Assembly: GCA_045631525.1 (NCBI GenBank)
Contig: JAZQUY010000021.1
Coordinates: 9,862 to 73,861 of the forward strand
Source of the DNA: SIG440 sp045631525
Lineage (GTDB): Bacteria; Bacillota; Clostridia; Monoglobales; Monoglobaceae
DNA: 64,000 bases
Direction of reading: 5' to 3'
Positions 40,515 through 48,681 of the stretch are shown here, one piece after another. The notes beneath the pieces are model-generated. The model ran no database searches. It saw only the letters and a program-made list of their open reading frames with translations, and was not told the origin of the DNA. The position numbers were made by a program, and so were the translations under genes. The first letter of the stretch is position 1; the number at the start of each line of letters is the position of its first letter.

Positions 40515-41864
40515 ATGACAAAATTTGACGGACTGAAATTTTATAAAAACTTTTTTTTGCTGATGCTTCCTATGGCACTTAAAGAACTGGTGGCGGCATT
40601 GGTAAATCTTCTGGACACGGTAATGCTTGGCGAGCTTGGAACAGATGTTATTGCGGCGGCGGGAATTGCGAATCAATGGTTTTTTCTGTTTGCAGTTCTT
40701 GTGTTTGGGACTTGCGGTGGTGCCGGAGTTTTTGCTGCACAGTATTGGGGCGCGGGGAATCTTCCAAAGGTAAGGAAAGTTCTTGGCATAAACCTTATAC
40801 TTGTAACGATGCTGTCTTTAGCATTTATTCTTGTTTCCAGCCTTGCGCCCGAAACCATAATAAGAGTTTTCAGGAAAGATACTGCGGTGGTGGAGTTTGG
40901 CTCAAAGTATCTGCGAATTGTATGTATTTCGTATTTGTTTTCAGGGTTAACTTCTGCTTATGACATAAGTCTTTGCTGCAGCGAAAACGTGAATATTCCT
41001 TTTGTTTCCCGATTTGCGGGGCTTTTTGTCAATGCGTTTTTCAACTGGGTGTTGATTTATGGAAAGCTGGGGGCTCCTGCTCTTGGGATTGAGGGGGCGG
41101 CCATCGCAACCATTATTGCAAGGGGCACAGAACTTGCAATTATCCTTGTGACAGTTTATGGCAAAAAACTTGTTCAGGCGGCAAAAATATCTGAACTTTT
41201 GGCAATTCCAAAGGATATGATTGGCGGTTATCTCAAAGCGTCAATACCGGTGGCTCTGAATGAGGGAGCGTGGGCGCTTGGAACGGTAAGCTATTCATGG
41301 GTTTTTTCCCAAATTAGCACCGAGGCAATGGTGGTCATCACCATTGTGCAAAATATTGAAAGGCTTCTTCTGGTGTTTTTCCACGGCGGTGGAAATGCTG
41401 CGGGCATAATGATTGGAAAGCTTGTGGGGGCAGACGAGACGGATAAGGCGTATGAGGCTTCAAAAAAGCTGTGTGTTATGAACACGCTATTTGCTCTTTG
41501 TATCTCAGTTGCATTTGTCTTTTTAAGACCCCTTGCTCTTATGCCCTATAATGTAGAGCCAGAGGTGCATCAATCGGCGCTTAATATTCTCTTTATGATG
41601 GCAATTATTATGAATGTAAAGGCGCTTACTTTTTTCTTTATTGTGGGTGTCTTCAGAAACGGCGGCGACCCCAAACATGCGGCAATGATAGATATTTCGT
41701 CTATGTGGCTTGTGGGTGTGCCTCTTGCTGTGATTGCAGGAATCGTTTTGAAACTGCCACTTGAAATCATTTATCTTGCCACCATGGGCGAGGAGGTTAT
41801 AAAGCTGGCGCTTTCTCTATATTGGTTTGTCAGCAAAAAGTGGATAAGAAATCTTGTGAAATAA
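40515..41864 (+). CDS. MATE family multidrug/organic cation efflux protein
   Basis: A 449-residue, 12-helix antiporter of the MATE family. It starts FKNFFLLMLPMALKELVAALVNLLDTVMLGELGTDVIAAAGIANQW, the typical N-terminal lobe, and has the mirrored second lobe from about residue 235. There is an Asp at the TM1 region (NLLDTVMLG) where ion-coupled members carry one. It starts 3 bp after tex. A terminator follows. Substrate unknown. Confidence 0.9.
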   Translation: MTKFDGLKFYKNFFLLMLPMALKELVAALVNLLDTVMLGELGTDVIAAAGIANQWFFLFAVLVFGTCGGAGVFAAQYWGAGNLPKVRKVLGINLILVTMLSLAFILVSSLAPETIIRVFRKDTAVVEFGSKYLRIVCISYLFSGLTSAYDISLCCSENVNIPFVSRFAGLFVNAFFNWVLIYGKLGAPALGIEGAAIATIIARGTELAIILVTVYGKKLVQAAKISELLAIPKDMIGGYLKASIPVALNEGAWALGTVSYSWVFSQISTEAMVVITIVQNIERLLLVFFHGGGNAAGIMIGKLVGADETDKAYEASKKLCVMNTLFALCISVAFVFLRPLALMPYNVEPEVHQSALNILFMMAIIMNVKALTFFFIVGVFRNGGDPKHAAMIDISSMWLVGVPLAVIAGIVLKLPLEIIYLATMGEEVIKLALSLYWFVSKKWIRNLVK

Positions 41865-41873
41865 GCATTATTG

Positions 41874-41903
41874 AAGGAAAGGGAAGCATCCTTTCCTTTT
41901 TTT
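41874..41903 (+). terminator. Terminator after the MATE gene
   Basis: Nine-bp stem AAGGAAAGG/CCTTTCCTT, 7-nt loop, followed by TTTTTT; parS site 1 starts at its last base. Confidence 0.85.
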
Positions 41904-41918
41904 GTTTCACGTGAAACA
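41903..41918. promoter_or_regulatory. parS site 1
   Basis: Exact 16-bp palindrome TGTTTCACGTGAAACA, the ParB (Spo0J) binding site of Firmicutes. Confidence 0.97.
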
Positions 41919-41940
41919 ATTCCCCCTGGGGTTTTGCAAA

Positions 41941-41956
41941 TGTTTCACGTGAAACA
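41941..41956. promoter_or_regulatory. parS site 2
   Basis: A second exact TGTTTCACGTGAAACA, 22 bp after the first and 106 bp before the parA ATG. The pair could also let ParB act on parA transcription. Confidence 0.97.
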
Positions 41957-42062
41957 TTTCGCTTTTTTGTGCAATGTTTTTCTGAAATACTATTGTATTT
42001 TTGAGAGAAAAGTGGTAAAATGAAGACCAAGGAAACAAAATACAAGCTTATGGAGGCTTGAA

Positions 42063-42827
42063 ATGGGAAAAGTAATTGCCATTGCAAATCAAAAGGGCGG
42101 TGTGGGAAAGACCACAACTGCTGTGAACTTGAGTGCTTGCCTCGGTCAAAAGGGAAAGAAAACGCTCCTTATAGACATTGACCCCCAGGGCAACAGCACA
42201 AGCGGTCTTGGGGTGGACCCAAGAAAAATTGAAAAGTCGATTTATGATTGTCTGATAAATGATGTCCCCATGCGCGAGGTCTTGGTGGATACCGGTTTTG
42301 ACGGGCTTTGGGTTTGTCCGTCCAATATCGACCTTGCCGGTGCGGAGCTTGAGCTTGTGGCAAAGGAAAACAGAGAATATGTTCTTAAAAATGCCATAAA
42401 TGAAATAAAAGATGATTTTGATTTTATTTTCATTGATTGCCCGCCGTCACTGGGGCTTATAACCCTTAATTCTTTTACGGCGGCTGATTCTGTTTTGGTG
42501 CCTATTCAGTGCGAGTATTATGCCCTTGAGGGACTTGGACAGCTCACAAATACCATAAAAATGATAAAAAAGAAGCTTAACCCCGAACTTTCACTGGAGG
42601 GGGTTTTGCTCACGATGTTTGATGCAAGAACCAATCTTTCAATTCAGGTGGTTGACGAGGTTAAAAAGTTTTTCAAGGGAAAGGTTTATGCCAGCATAAT
42701 CCCGCGAAATGTAAGACTTTCGGAAGCCCCCAGTTTTGGACAGCCGATTATTCAGTATGACAAGCATTCAAAAGGTGCGGCGTGTTATATGGATTTGGCT
42801 GATGAGGTTATTGAAAATAACAGTTAG
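42063..42827 (+). CDS. parA: Chromosome partitioning ATPase ParA (Soj)
   Basis: A 254-residue MinD/ParA-type ATPase that works with ParB and parS to position the origin and, in Bacillus, to control DnaA. The deviant Walker A KGGVGKTT is at about residues 11-18; IDIDPQGNSTSGLG and FIFIDCPPSLGLITLNS are the A' and B boxes. It has no N-terminal HTH, as in chromosomal Soj. It starts behind GGAGG and is followed by parB, 15 bp later. Two parS sites sit just upstream. Confidence 0.95.
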   Translation: MGKVIAIANQKGGVGKTTTAVNLSACLGQKGKKTLLIDIDPQGNSTSGLGVDPRKIEKSIYDCLINDVPMREVLVDTGFDGLWVCPSNIDLAGAELELVAKENREYVLKNAINEIKDDFDFIFIDCPPSLGLITLNSFTAADSVLVPIQCEYYALEGLGQLTNTIKMIKKKLNPELSLEGVLLTMFDARTNLSIQVVDEVKKFFKGKVYASIIPRNVRLSEAPSFGQPIIQYDKHSKGAACYMDLADEVIENNS

Positions 42828-42842
42828 AAAGGAAGTGCAGCT

Positions 42843-43733
42843 GTGGCAGAAAAAATGCCGAAAAAGGCGATGGGCAGAGGCTTGGGAGCTTTTTTTGATG
42901 ATGTAACAGAGGATATTATTCCCGAAAAATCTCAAAAAGAAGAAAAATCCGGCGTAAAAATATTGAAGCTTCGGGACGTTGAACCAAACCCCGCGCAGCC
43001 TAGAAAGAATTTTGAAAAGGACAAGCTTGAGGCGCTGGCGTCGTCAATCCGTGAACACGGAATAATTCAACCCATAGTGGTAAAACCACAGAAAAACGGG
43101 ATGCATCTGATTGTTGCGGGCGAAAGACGCTGGAGGGCAGCAAAGCTTGCGGGGCTCAGTGAGGTTCCGTGTGTTGAGGGCGACTATACTGAAAAACAGG
43201 TTATGGAACTGGCACTCATTGAAAACTTGCAGAGGGAAGACCTGAACGCCATTGAAGAAGCTGAAGGGTATAAGAGGCTTATGGATGCTTTTGGGCTTAC
43301 TCAGGAAGAGGTTGCAACTCGTGTGGGAAAGAGTCGCAGTGCTGTGGCAAACTCTCTTCGAATGAACGGCCTATCCGAAAAACTTAAAGCAATGGTTATC
43401 TCGGGCGAGCTTTCGGGTGGACATGCCAGAGCGCTTTTGGCTCTTGAAAAAGAATCACAAAGGCTTTTGGCGGCCGAAAAAATTGTCAAAGAGGCACTCA
43501 GCGTTCGTCAAACCGAAAAGCTTGTGGCGCTGCTTGGTCAAAAACAGAAAAAAACCGAGCCGACAAAGATAGACAAAAATGTTGAGAAATATTTCAAAGA
43601 TTTGGCGAGAGAAATTTCTTCAAGACTTGGTGCAAAGGTCACTATAAAAAATGGTAAAAATAAAGGAAAAATAGAAATCGAATATGTTGGCAATGCAGAA
43701 CTTGAAGGAATTTTGGAAAAAATAAAAAAATAG
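42843..43733 (+). CDS. parB: Chromosome partitioning protein ParB (Spo0J)
   Basis: A 296-residue CTPase clamp that binds parS. The N-terminus is KAMGRGLGAFFDD, then the ParB/Srx CTP-binding domain with IVKPQKNGMHLIVAGERRWRAAKLAG and ALIENLQREDLNAIEEAEGY; the HTH DNA-binding domain is TQEEVATRVGKSRSAVANSLR; the C-terminal dimerisation part follows (about 235-296). GTG start at 42843 with GGAAGTG. It completes the parABS system. Confidence 0.95.
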   Translation: MAEKMPKKAMGRGLGAFFDDVTEDIIPEKSQKEEKSGVKILKLRDVEPNPAQPRKNFEKDKLEALASSIREHGIIQPIVVKPQKNGMHLIVAGERRWRAAKLAGLSEVPCVEGDYTEKQVMELALIENLQREDLNAIEEAEGYKRLMDAFGLTQEEVATRVGKSRSAVANSLRMNGLSEKLKAMVISGELSGGHARALLALEKESQRLLAAEKIVKEALSVRQTEKLVALLGQKQKKTEPTKIDKNVEKYFKDLAREISSRLGAKVTIKNGKNKGKIEIEYVGNAELEGILEKIKK

Positions 43734-43879
43734 AAAATTTTGGAAAAAACGCCCAAAAACCGAGGTTTAAAAATGCCCCTAAAATGCAGAAAACGATTAC
43801 TGCCAATGAAAGAATACTAAAAGAATGACGTGCGCCTTAAATGTGCAAAAATTTGCCTTATATGAGGAGGGGTGCTAAA

Positions 43880-44290
43880 ATGAAAAAGAACTATAAAAAA
43901 ATTTACAGCTACGGAATTATATTTCTTGTTTGTGTGATTGTTATTGTTGCGGTGGGAGTTTTATCCCAGCACAATCCACAGGGCGAGAAAATCGATTATC
44001 AGAATCTTATAGAAGCGAATCAAAACAGCATAAGAATTCTTGAAGAAGAGAATGCTCAGCTCAAAAAGAAAATTTCCGAGCTTGAAAAAAAGCTTTCCGA
44101 ACAAAAGCTTTTTGAGTCGGATATGACAACCGCCTCTCAGGCGATAAACGATATGAAAGAAATTTATGAAAAATTTAAAGAAGGCGAAGAAGTTAAAGCG
44201 AAAGCTGAGTTCAAAAAGATTGAGCCTATTGGATTTGACGACAACGCACTTTTGTATTATGAAATTTTGAAAGACCTTTTGGAAAGATAA
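43880..44290 (+). CDS. Membrane-anchored coiled-coil protein, 136 aa
   Basis: An unrecognised protein with one N-terminal helix (about 9-29, IFLVCVIVIVAVGVL) and a coiled coil (about 45-85, LEEENAQLKKKISELEKKLSEQKL), then an acidic helical tail ending DNALLYYEILKDLLER. Topology N-in with the coil outside is suggested by the KKNYKKIYS flank. It starts behind GAGGAGGGG (43864-43872); the open frame extends upstream to 43841. It lies between parB and serS, 59 bp before serS. No function proposed; a divisome or envelope scaffold would fit the architecture. Confidence 0.75.
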   Translation: MKKNYKKIYSYGIIFLVCVIVIVAVGVLSQHNPQGEKIDYQNLIEANQNSIRILEEENAQLKKKISELEKKLSEQKLFESDMTTASQAINDMKEIYEKFKEGEEVKAKAEFKKIEPIGFDDNALLYYEILKDLLER

Positions 44291-44349
44291 AGGTTAATAA
44301 GTAAAAATAAAAAATTTGCCGCAAATAAGCAGCTGAAGGAGAGAACAAA

Positions 44350-45633
44350 ATGATAGATATTAAAATTTTAAGAAACGAACCCGAAAAACTTATTGAAGCC
44401 CTCAAAAGAAGAAAGGAAGACCGCATAGACGTTGAGGGTCTTCTTGCTCTTGACAAGAACCGCCGTGAGGTGCTTTTCAATGTTGAACAGATGAAGAGCC
44501 GCCAGAACGAGGTTTCAAAAAAGATACCTGCAATGAAGAAAGCGGGTGAGGACACAACCGCTATTTTTGCCGAGATGAAAGAACTTTCAGATAGCATCAA
44601 AAAGCTTGACGAAGAAGTAAGGGCGATTGATGAAAGAATTGAAAAAATTATGTACACAATCCCCAACATTGCAAATCCTACCGTTCCTGACGGTGATACA
44701 GATGAGGACAATGTGGAAGTTCGTCGCTTTATGGAGCCTACAAGCTTTGATTTTGAGCCAAAGGCACACTGGGATTTGGGCGAAGATTTGGGCATTTTGG
44801 ATGCGGCAACGGCTGCAAAGATAACAGGTACAAGATTTACTGTTTATAAGGGCGTGGGTGCTCAGCTTGAAAGAGCTGTAATAAACTTCTATCTTGACAC
44901 GCACACACAGCAAAACGGCTACAAGGAAATTTTCCCGCCCTTTATGGTACACAGAAACAGTATGGTGGGAACAGGTCAGCTTCCCAAGTTTGAGGAAGAC
45001 GCCTTCAAAGTGGCAAACACAGACTATTTTATGGTTCCAACAGCAGAGGTTCCTGTAACAAATATGCACCGTGATGAAATTCTTGACGGAAGCAAGCTTC
45101 CTATCAAGTATTGCGCATATACCGCTTGTTTCAGAGCCGAGGCAGGAAGCGCAGGCAGAGACACAAGAGGTCTTATCCGTCAGCATCAGTTCAACAAGGT
45201 TGAGCTTGTGAAATTTGCAAATCCGGAAAATTCTTATGAAGAGCTTGAAAGTCTTGTAAACGATGCAGAATCAGTGCTTAAGCTCCTGAAGCTTCCTTAC
45301 AGAGTTGTTAAAATCTGTATTGGCGACCTTGGTTTTACGGCTGCAATGAAATATGATATTGAAGTTTGGATGCCAAGCTACAACAGATTTGTTGAGATTT
45401 CATCCTGCTCAAACTTTGAAGATTTCCAGGCAAGACGTGCAAACATCAAGTTCAAGAAATCGGTAAAGGACAAGGCTCAGCTTGTTCATACTCTCAACGG
45501 CTCAGGTGTTGCTATCGGCAGAACTGTTGCGGCAATTTTGGAAAACTATCAGAATGCTGACGGTTCGGTTACTGTTCCTGAGGTGCTCAGACCCTATATG
45601 GGCGGAAAAGAAGTAATTCTTCCTGAAGAATAA
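44350..45633 (+). CDS. serS: Seryl-tRNA synthetase
   Basis: A 427-residue class II synthetase that charges tRNA-Ser. N-terminal long antiparallel coiled coil (about 1-110: LRNEPEKLIEALKRRKED, KKLDEEVRAIDERIEKI). Motif 2 is TACFRAEAGSAGRDTRGLIRQHQFNKVELV; motif 3 is LNGSGVAIGRTVAAILENYQ. C-terminus VPEVLRPYMGG is canonical. The start ATG is behind AAGGAGAG. The upstream gap of 59 bp has no room for a T-box leader. A terminator follows. Confidence 0.97.
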   Translation: MIDIKILRNEPEKLIEALKRRKEDRIDVEGLLALDKNRREVLFNVEQMKSRQNEVSKKIPAMKKAGEDTTAIFAEMKELSDSIKKLDEEVRAIDERIEKIMYTIPNIANPTVPDGDTDEDNVEVRRFMEPTSFDFEPKAHWDLGEDLGILDAATAAKITGTRFTVYKGVGAQLERAVINFYLDTHTQQNGYKEIFPPFMVHRNSMVGTGQLPKFEEDAFKVANTDYFMVPTAEVPVTNMHRDEILDGSKLPIKYCAYTACFRAEAGSAGRDTRGLIRQHQFNKVELVKFANPENSYEELESLVNDAESVLKLLKLPYRVVKICIGDLGFTAAMKYDIEVWMPSYNRFVEISSCSNFEDFQARRANIKFKKSVKDKAQLVHTLNGSGVAIGRTVAAILENYQNADGSVTVPEVLRPYMGGKEVILPEE

Positions 45634-45639
45634 TATAAT

Positions 45640-45672
45640 AAAAAGACCGTCGCTTTGCGATGGTCTTTTTCA
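45640..45672 (+). terminator. Terminator after serS
   Basis: A 14-bp stem AAAAAGACCGTCGC/GCGATGGTCTTTTT with one G-U and a TTT loop. Confidence 0.88.
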
Positions 45673-45679
45673 TACAACG

Positions 45680-45708
45680 AAACCCCAGCCTTGACGGCAG
45701 GGGTTTTT
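45680..45708. terminator. Second hairpin, between serS and the convergent epimerase pseudogene
   Basis: AAACCCC-A-GCC paired with GGC-A-GGGGTTT around an A-A mismatch, loop TTGAC, then TTTTT; it may end leftward transcription from the epimerase locus too. Confidence 0.65.
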
Positions 45709-45725
45709 CGTTATTCGCGTATAAT

Positions 45726-46869
45726 TTATTTCCAGAAATCGCAGATGTCTTTCTTTTCCTCAATCTGGTGAAGAATGATGAGCATTCTGGGAAGATGGAA
45801 CGGACCTTTGAAGATATTACCCTTGAGATAGTTGGCAGGGGTATTGTCATAGTGGAGATATCCGTACCATTCGCCATATTCCTTGTCGGCAAAGTTGGTG
45901 AAAGCATAGTCAAGAAGCTGTTCATAGCTTTCGAGGTATTTTTTGTCGCCAAAGACTTCGTATGCCATACGGTTTGCAATGATAGCTTCGTTCTGTGGCC
46001 ACCAAAGCTTCATATCCCATTCAAGAGCCGTGGGTGGGTTGCCCAAAACATCTGTGAACGAAATAATGCCGCCGTGTTTTTTGTCGAGACCTAAAGGCAT
46101 TGTCCAGTCAATAATTTTCTTTGCTGCATTGAGGGCCTCTTCGTTTTTGTCCATAAGACCTTCGCCAATCAAAAACCAGGCGGTTTCAAGACCATGCCCA
46201 GGATTCACAAGACGGCCAGTTGGTGTGTCCATAAACTTTCCGTCAGCAGAAACAGTTTCGAGAAGTGCGTGAACATCCTCACAGAGAAGACCGCAAGTAA
46301 TAAGCGTGTTCACAAGTTCTTGTGCAATTTTTGAATACTTCTCACTGTTTTGTCCACAGCTTGCCATGGTTCTTGCCACAGACATCATAATCATTATGGG
46401 TGAATGTGAGATGCCTGAAGTGTAGAACTTGGGTGGGTTGAGTTCCGGATGGTTGTAGCATTTCCAGGCCATGTCAAAGTATTTTTCAGCGCTTGCCCAA
46501 ACTTTCGGGTCGCGAGTTGCCTTGTAATATTCGGCGCAACCGATACAAGCAAAGGTCTCACTGAAATAATAACGACGTTTCTGGATGGGATTTCCCTCGC
46601 GGGTAACGGTGAAAAACATTCTGCCGTCAGTGTCTTCAACTTTGGGCAAGAAATTGTAAAGCTTTTCTGCAGCTTTTAAATATTCCTCACGTTTTTCAAC
46701 GCAGTTGTAAGCCTTGGAAAATGTCCAAAGCGCGCGGCCCTGAATTTTCAGTACCATAAATCTTTCCTTCCCTGTCTATTTGCGTGAAAATTCCGCCAAA
46801 TTCATCATCAAAGGCGTTTTTCAGCCAGAAGGCAAGGACGTCATCAGTTAAGTAATTTTTAAAATTCAT
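45726..46869 (-). pseudogene. N-acylglucosamine 2-epimerase gene, frameshifted
   Basis: Two overlapping frames on the reverse strand make one AGE-family protein. The 5' part starts at ATG 46869 behind GGGGTATAAA (MNFKNYLTDDVLAFWLKN...GKIYGTE) and would run on to a stop near 46696 in the wrong frame. The 3' part, 45726-46757, resumes with IQGRALWTFSKAY and reads to the normal end (barrel repeats, GHGLETAWFLIGEGL, WDMKLWWPQNEAIIAN). Family members have about five residues (KSVW plus one) between the GTE and QGR segments; only four bases lie there, so about 11 nt appear deleted at 46748-46751. The enzyme would isomerise N-acyl-glucosamine/mannosamine or related sugars. A sequencing or assembly error cannot be excluded. 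Confidence 0.75.
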
Positions 46870-46955
46870 TTTTATACCCCCAAAAATTAAAACTGTACGT
46901 AATGAGTATATCAAAGGCACCAAATTTTGTCAACAAATGTTGCACAAAAGGGAGA

Positions 46956-47375
46956 TTAAATAAGCTTTGAAAGCTCTTTTATACACTTTTTGCAAACAAT
47001 TTTGTTTTCAAAGATAATAGTATCGTGGATTTCGCCGCAAAAGATGCAGGCACAGGAGGACTCGTATTTTCGAAGCATGATTTTTGTATCCTCCACAAAA
47101 ATTTCAAGGGAATTTTTGGGTTCAATGCTAAGCTTTTTGCAGATTTCTTTGGGAAGAACCACTCTGCCCACGGGGTCAACCTTTCTAACGATTCCCAAAT
47201 TTCCTTTTGCGGTTCGCACTGTGTTTTCAGGGTGTTTTTGAAGAACAATAAAGTCCCCGTCAACAAAAATTTCCAAAGCCTCTTTAGGCTCGATGCAGAG
47301 GGTGTTGCACAGCTCTTTGGGGATAACAATTCTGTCAAGGGCATCAACGGGTCTTACAATTCCGGTAGATTTCAT
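46956..47375 (-). CDS. Transcriptional regulator with two tandem SpoVT/AbrB domains and a zinc ribbon
   Basis: A 139-residue protein with two consecutive AbrB-like swapped-hairpin domains: TGIVRPVDALDRIVIPKELCNTL (about 4-47) and LGIVRKVDPVGRVVLPKEICKKL (about 60-104), clearly an internal duplication. The C-terminal end has two CxxC-type pairs (CACIFC, CKKC), a probable zinc ribbon. Usual AbrB/SpoVT proteins have one such domain per chain and dimerise; here one chain could make both halves. Its promoter and an inverted repeat lie upstream. Target genes unknown; it may repress itself. Confidence 0.87.
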   Translation of the reverse strand: MKSTGIVRPVDALDRIVIPKELCNTLCIEPKEALEIFVDGDFIVLQKHPENTVRTAKGNLGIVRKVDPVGRVVLPKEICKKLSIEPKNSLEIFVEDTKIMLRKYESSCACIFCGEIHDTIIFENKIVCKKCIKELSKLI

Positions 47376-47420
47376 TTTTAAACCTCTCCTTTAAATAAAA
47401 TTTTCCAATTTTCAGCCGTG

Positions 47421-47446
47421 AAAAGTGGTCCGTTTTGTCCACTTTT
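47421..47446 (-). promoter_or_regulatory. Inverted repeat in the leader of the tandem-AbrB gene
   Basis: AAAAGTGG-N10-CCACTTTT between the -10 element and the gene. As an 8-bp symmetric site just downstream of the start of transcription it is a candidate autoregulatory operator, or an RNA hairpin. Confidence 0.5.
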
Positions 47447-47452
47447 TTATTT

Positions 47453-47481
47453 ATATTACCATATTTGTAAAATAAAGTCAA
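47453..47481 (-). promoter_or_regulatory. Promoter of the tandem-AbrB gene
   Basis: On the reverse strand TTGACT (47476-47481) and TAATAT (47453-47458) with a 17-bp spacer, 78 bp before the ATG. Confidence 0.65.
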
Positions 47482-47509
47482 TAGATTGTGCAAAAAAAGT
47501 TTTTTTGTT

Positions 47510-47553
47510 TTTAAAAATAAAAAAACAACAAATGTGACCTTGCGGTCACACTT
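47510..47553 (-). terminator. Terminator of fba
   Basis: Reverse-strand stem CAAGTGTGACC/GGTCACATTTG (11 bp, one G-U) with loop GCAA, followed by TTGTTTTTTT; 56 bp after the fba stop. Confidence 0.85.
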
Positions 47554-47608
47554 GCTGTTCCCCTTTATGCAATTAGTACAAACTGGAATATCTGATTAAA
47601 AGCAAAAT

Positions 47609-48472
47609 TTATGCCTTGCCCACAGAACCGAAAAGTTCCATTTTTTCTTTCACAGTTTCTTTGATTGCTTCAACGCCGGGAGCGAGGAGCTTTCTTGGGT
47701 CAAAGCCCTTTCCTTCAAGGTCTTTGCCATCCTCAACGTATTTTCTGGTTGCAGCAGCAAAAGAGAGCTGACATTCGGTATTTACGTTTATTTTTGAAAC
47801 GCCAAGAGAAATGGCACGCTTAATCATATCTTCAGGAATTCCTGTGCCCCCGTGAAGAACAAGAGGCATTGGATGTGTAGCCTCACTTATTTTTTCAAGA
47901 GCTTCAAAGTTCAGTCCCTGCCAGTTTGCAGGATATTTGCCGTGAATATTTCCTATGCCGGCGGCAAGGATGTCAACACCAAGGTCAGCAATCAGCTTAC
48001 ATTCTGCCGGGTCAGCAACTTCGCCTGCACCAACAACGCCGTCTTCTTCTCCGCCGATTGAGCCAACTTCAGCTTCAACAGAGATGCCCTTTGAGTTTGC
48101 GAGGGCAACGAGCTCTTTTGTCTTTGCAATATTTTCTTCAATTGGATAGTGTGAGCCGTCAAACATTATTGATGAAAAACCTGCTTCAATGGCGCTGAGT
48201 GCACCCTCATAAGTGCCGTGGTCAAGATGAATAGCCACGGGAACGGTGATGTTTAATCCTTCAAGCATTCCTTTCACCATATTGACAACGGTTTTGAAAC
48301 CGGTCATATATTTGCCCGCACCCTCAGACACACCGAGGATAACAGGAGAATTGCATTCCTGTGCGGTCAAAAGTATAGCCTTTGTCCATTCAAGGTTGTT
48401 TATGTTGAACTGTCCAACAGCATATTTGCCTTCTTTTGCTTTTTTAAGCATTTCGGTAACTGATACCAACAT
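47609..48472 (-). CDS. fba: Class II fructose-bisphosphate aldolase
   Basis: A 287-residue zinc aldolase of glycolysis/gluconeogenesis. Visible: AVGQFNINNLEWTKAIL at the N-terminus, HLDHGTYEGAL with metal and catalytic acid residues, MFDGSHYPIEENI, VEAEVGSIGGEEDGV, HGKYP and LHGGTGIP plus INVNTEC for phosphate binding. The ATG at 48470-48472 behind GGGGGAATAAC was chosen; the frame extends 14 codons further with no ribosome site. Length and motifs fit the GatY/KbaY-FbaA type II group closest to Firmicutes Fba. Confidence 0.95.
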   Translation of the reverse strand: MLVSVTEMLKKAKEGKYAVGQFNINNLEWTKAILLTAQECNSPVILGVSEGAGKYMTGFKTVVNMVKGMLEGLNITVPVAIHLDHGTYEGALSAIEAGFSSIMFDGSHYPIEENIAKTKELVALANSKGISVEAEVGSIGGEEDGVVGAGEVADPAECKLIADLGVDILAAGIGNIHGKYPANWQGLNFEALEKISEATHPMPLVLHGGTGIPEDMIKRAISLGVSKINVNTECQLSFAAATRKYVEDGKDLEGKGFDPRKLLAPGVEAIKETVKEKMELFGSVGKA

Positions 48473-48580
48473 TTTGTTATTCCCCCTATCTTTAACTACT
48501 ATATATAATACCATTCACCATGGGATATGTCAATAAAAAATTCAAAAATACAAGGGAAAATTTCCACTTTTTTAAAAAAG

Positions 48581-48609
48581 TTGAAAAATTTTTCTTTTTG
48601 TGATAAAAT
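48581..48609 (+). promoter_or_regulatory. Promoter of the LtaS-like gene
   Basis: TTGAAA at 48581-48586 and TAAAAT at 48604-48609, spacer 17 bp, 72 bp before the ATG. Confidence 0.7.
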
Positions 48610-48681
48610 ATCTCATAGAAGGTTGGTAAAATATATAATTAGTATGTACTGTTTTTAGAATTTTATTTAGGTGTGGTATTG

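Noticed and set aside
44291..44349. A T-box riboswitch before serS
   Set aside because: The 59-bp gap is too short, with no specifier-stem or antiterminator sequence.
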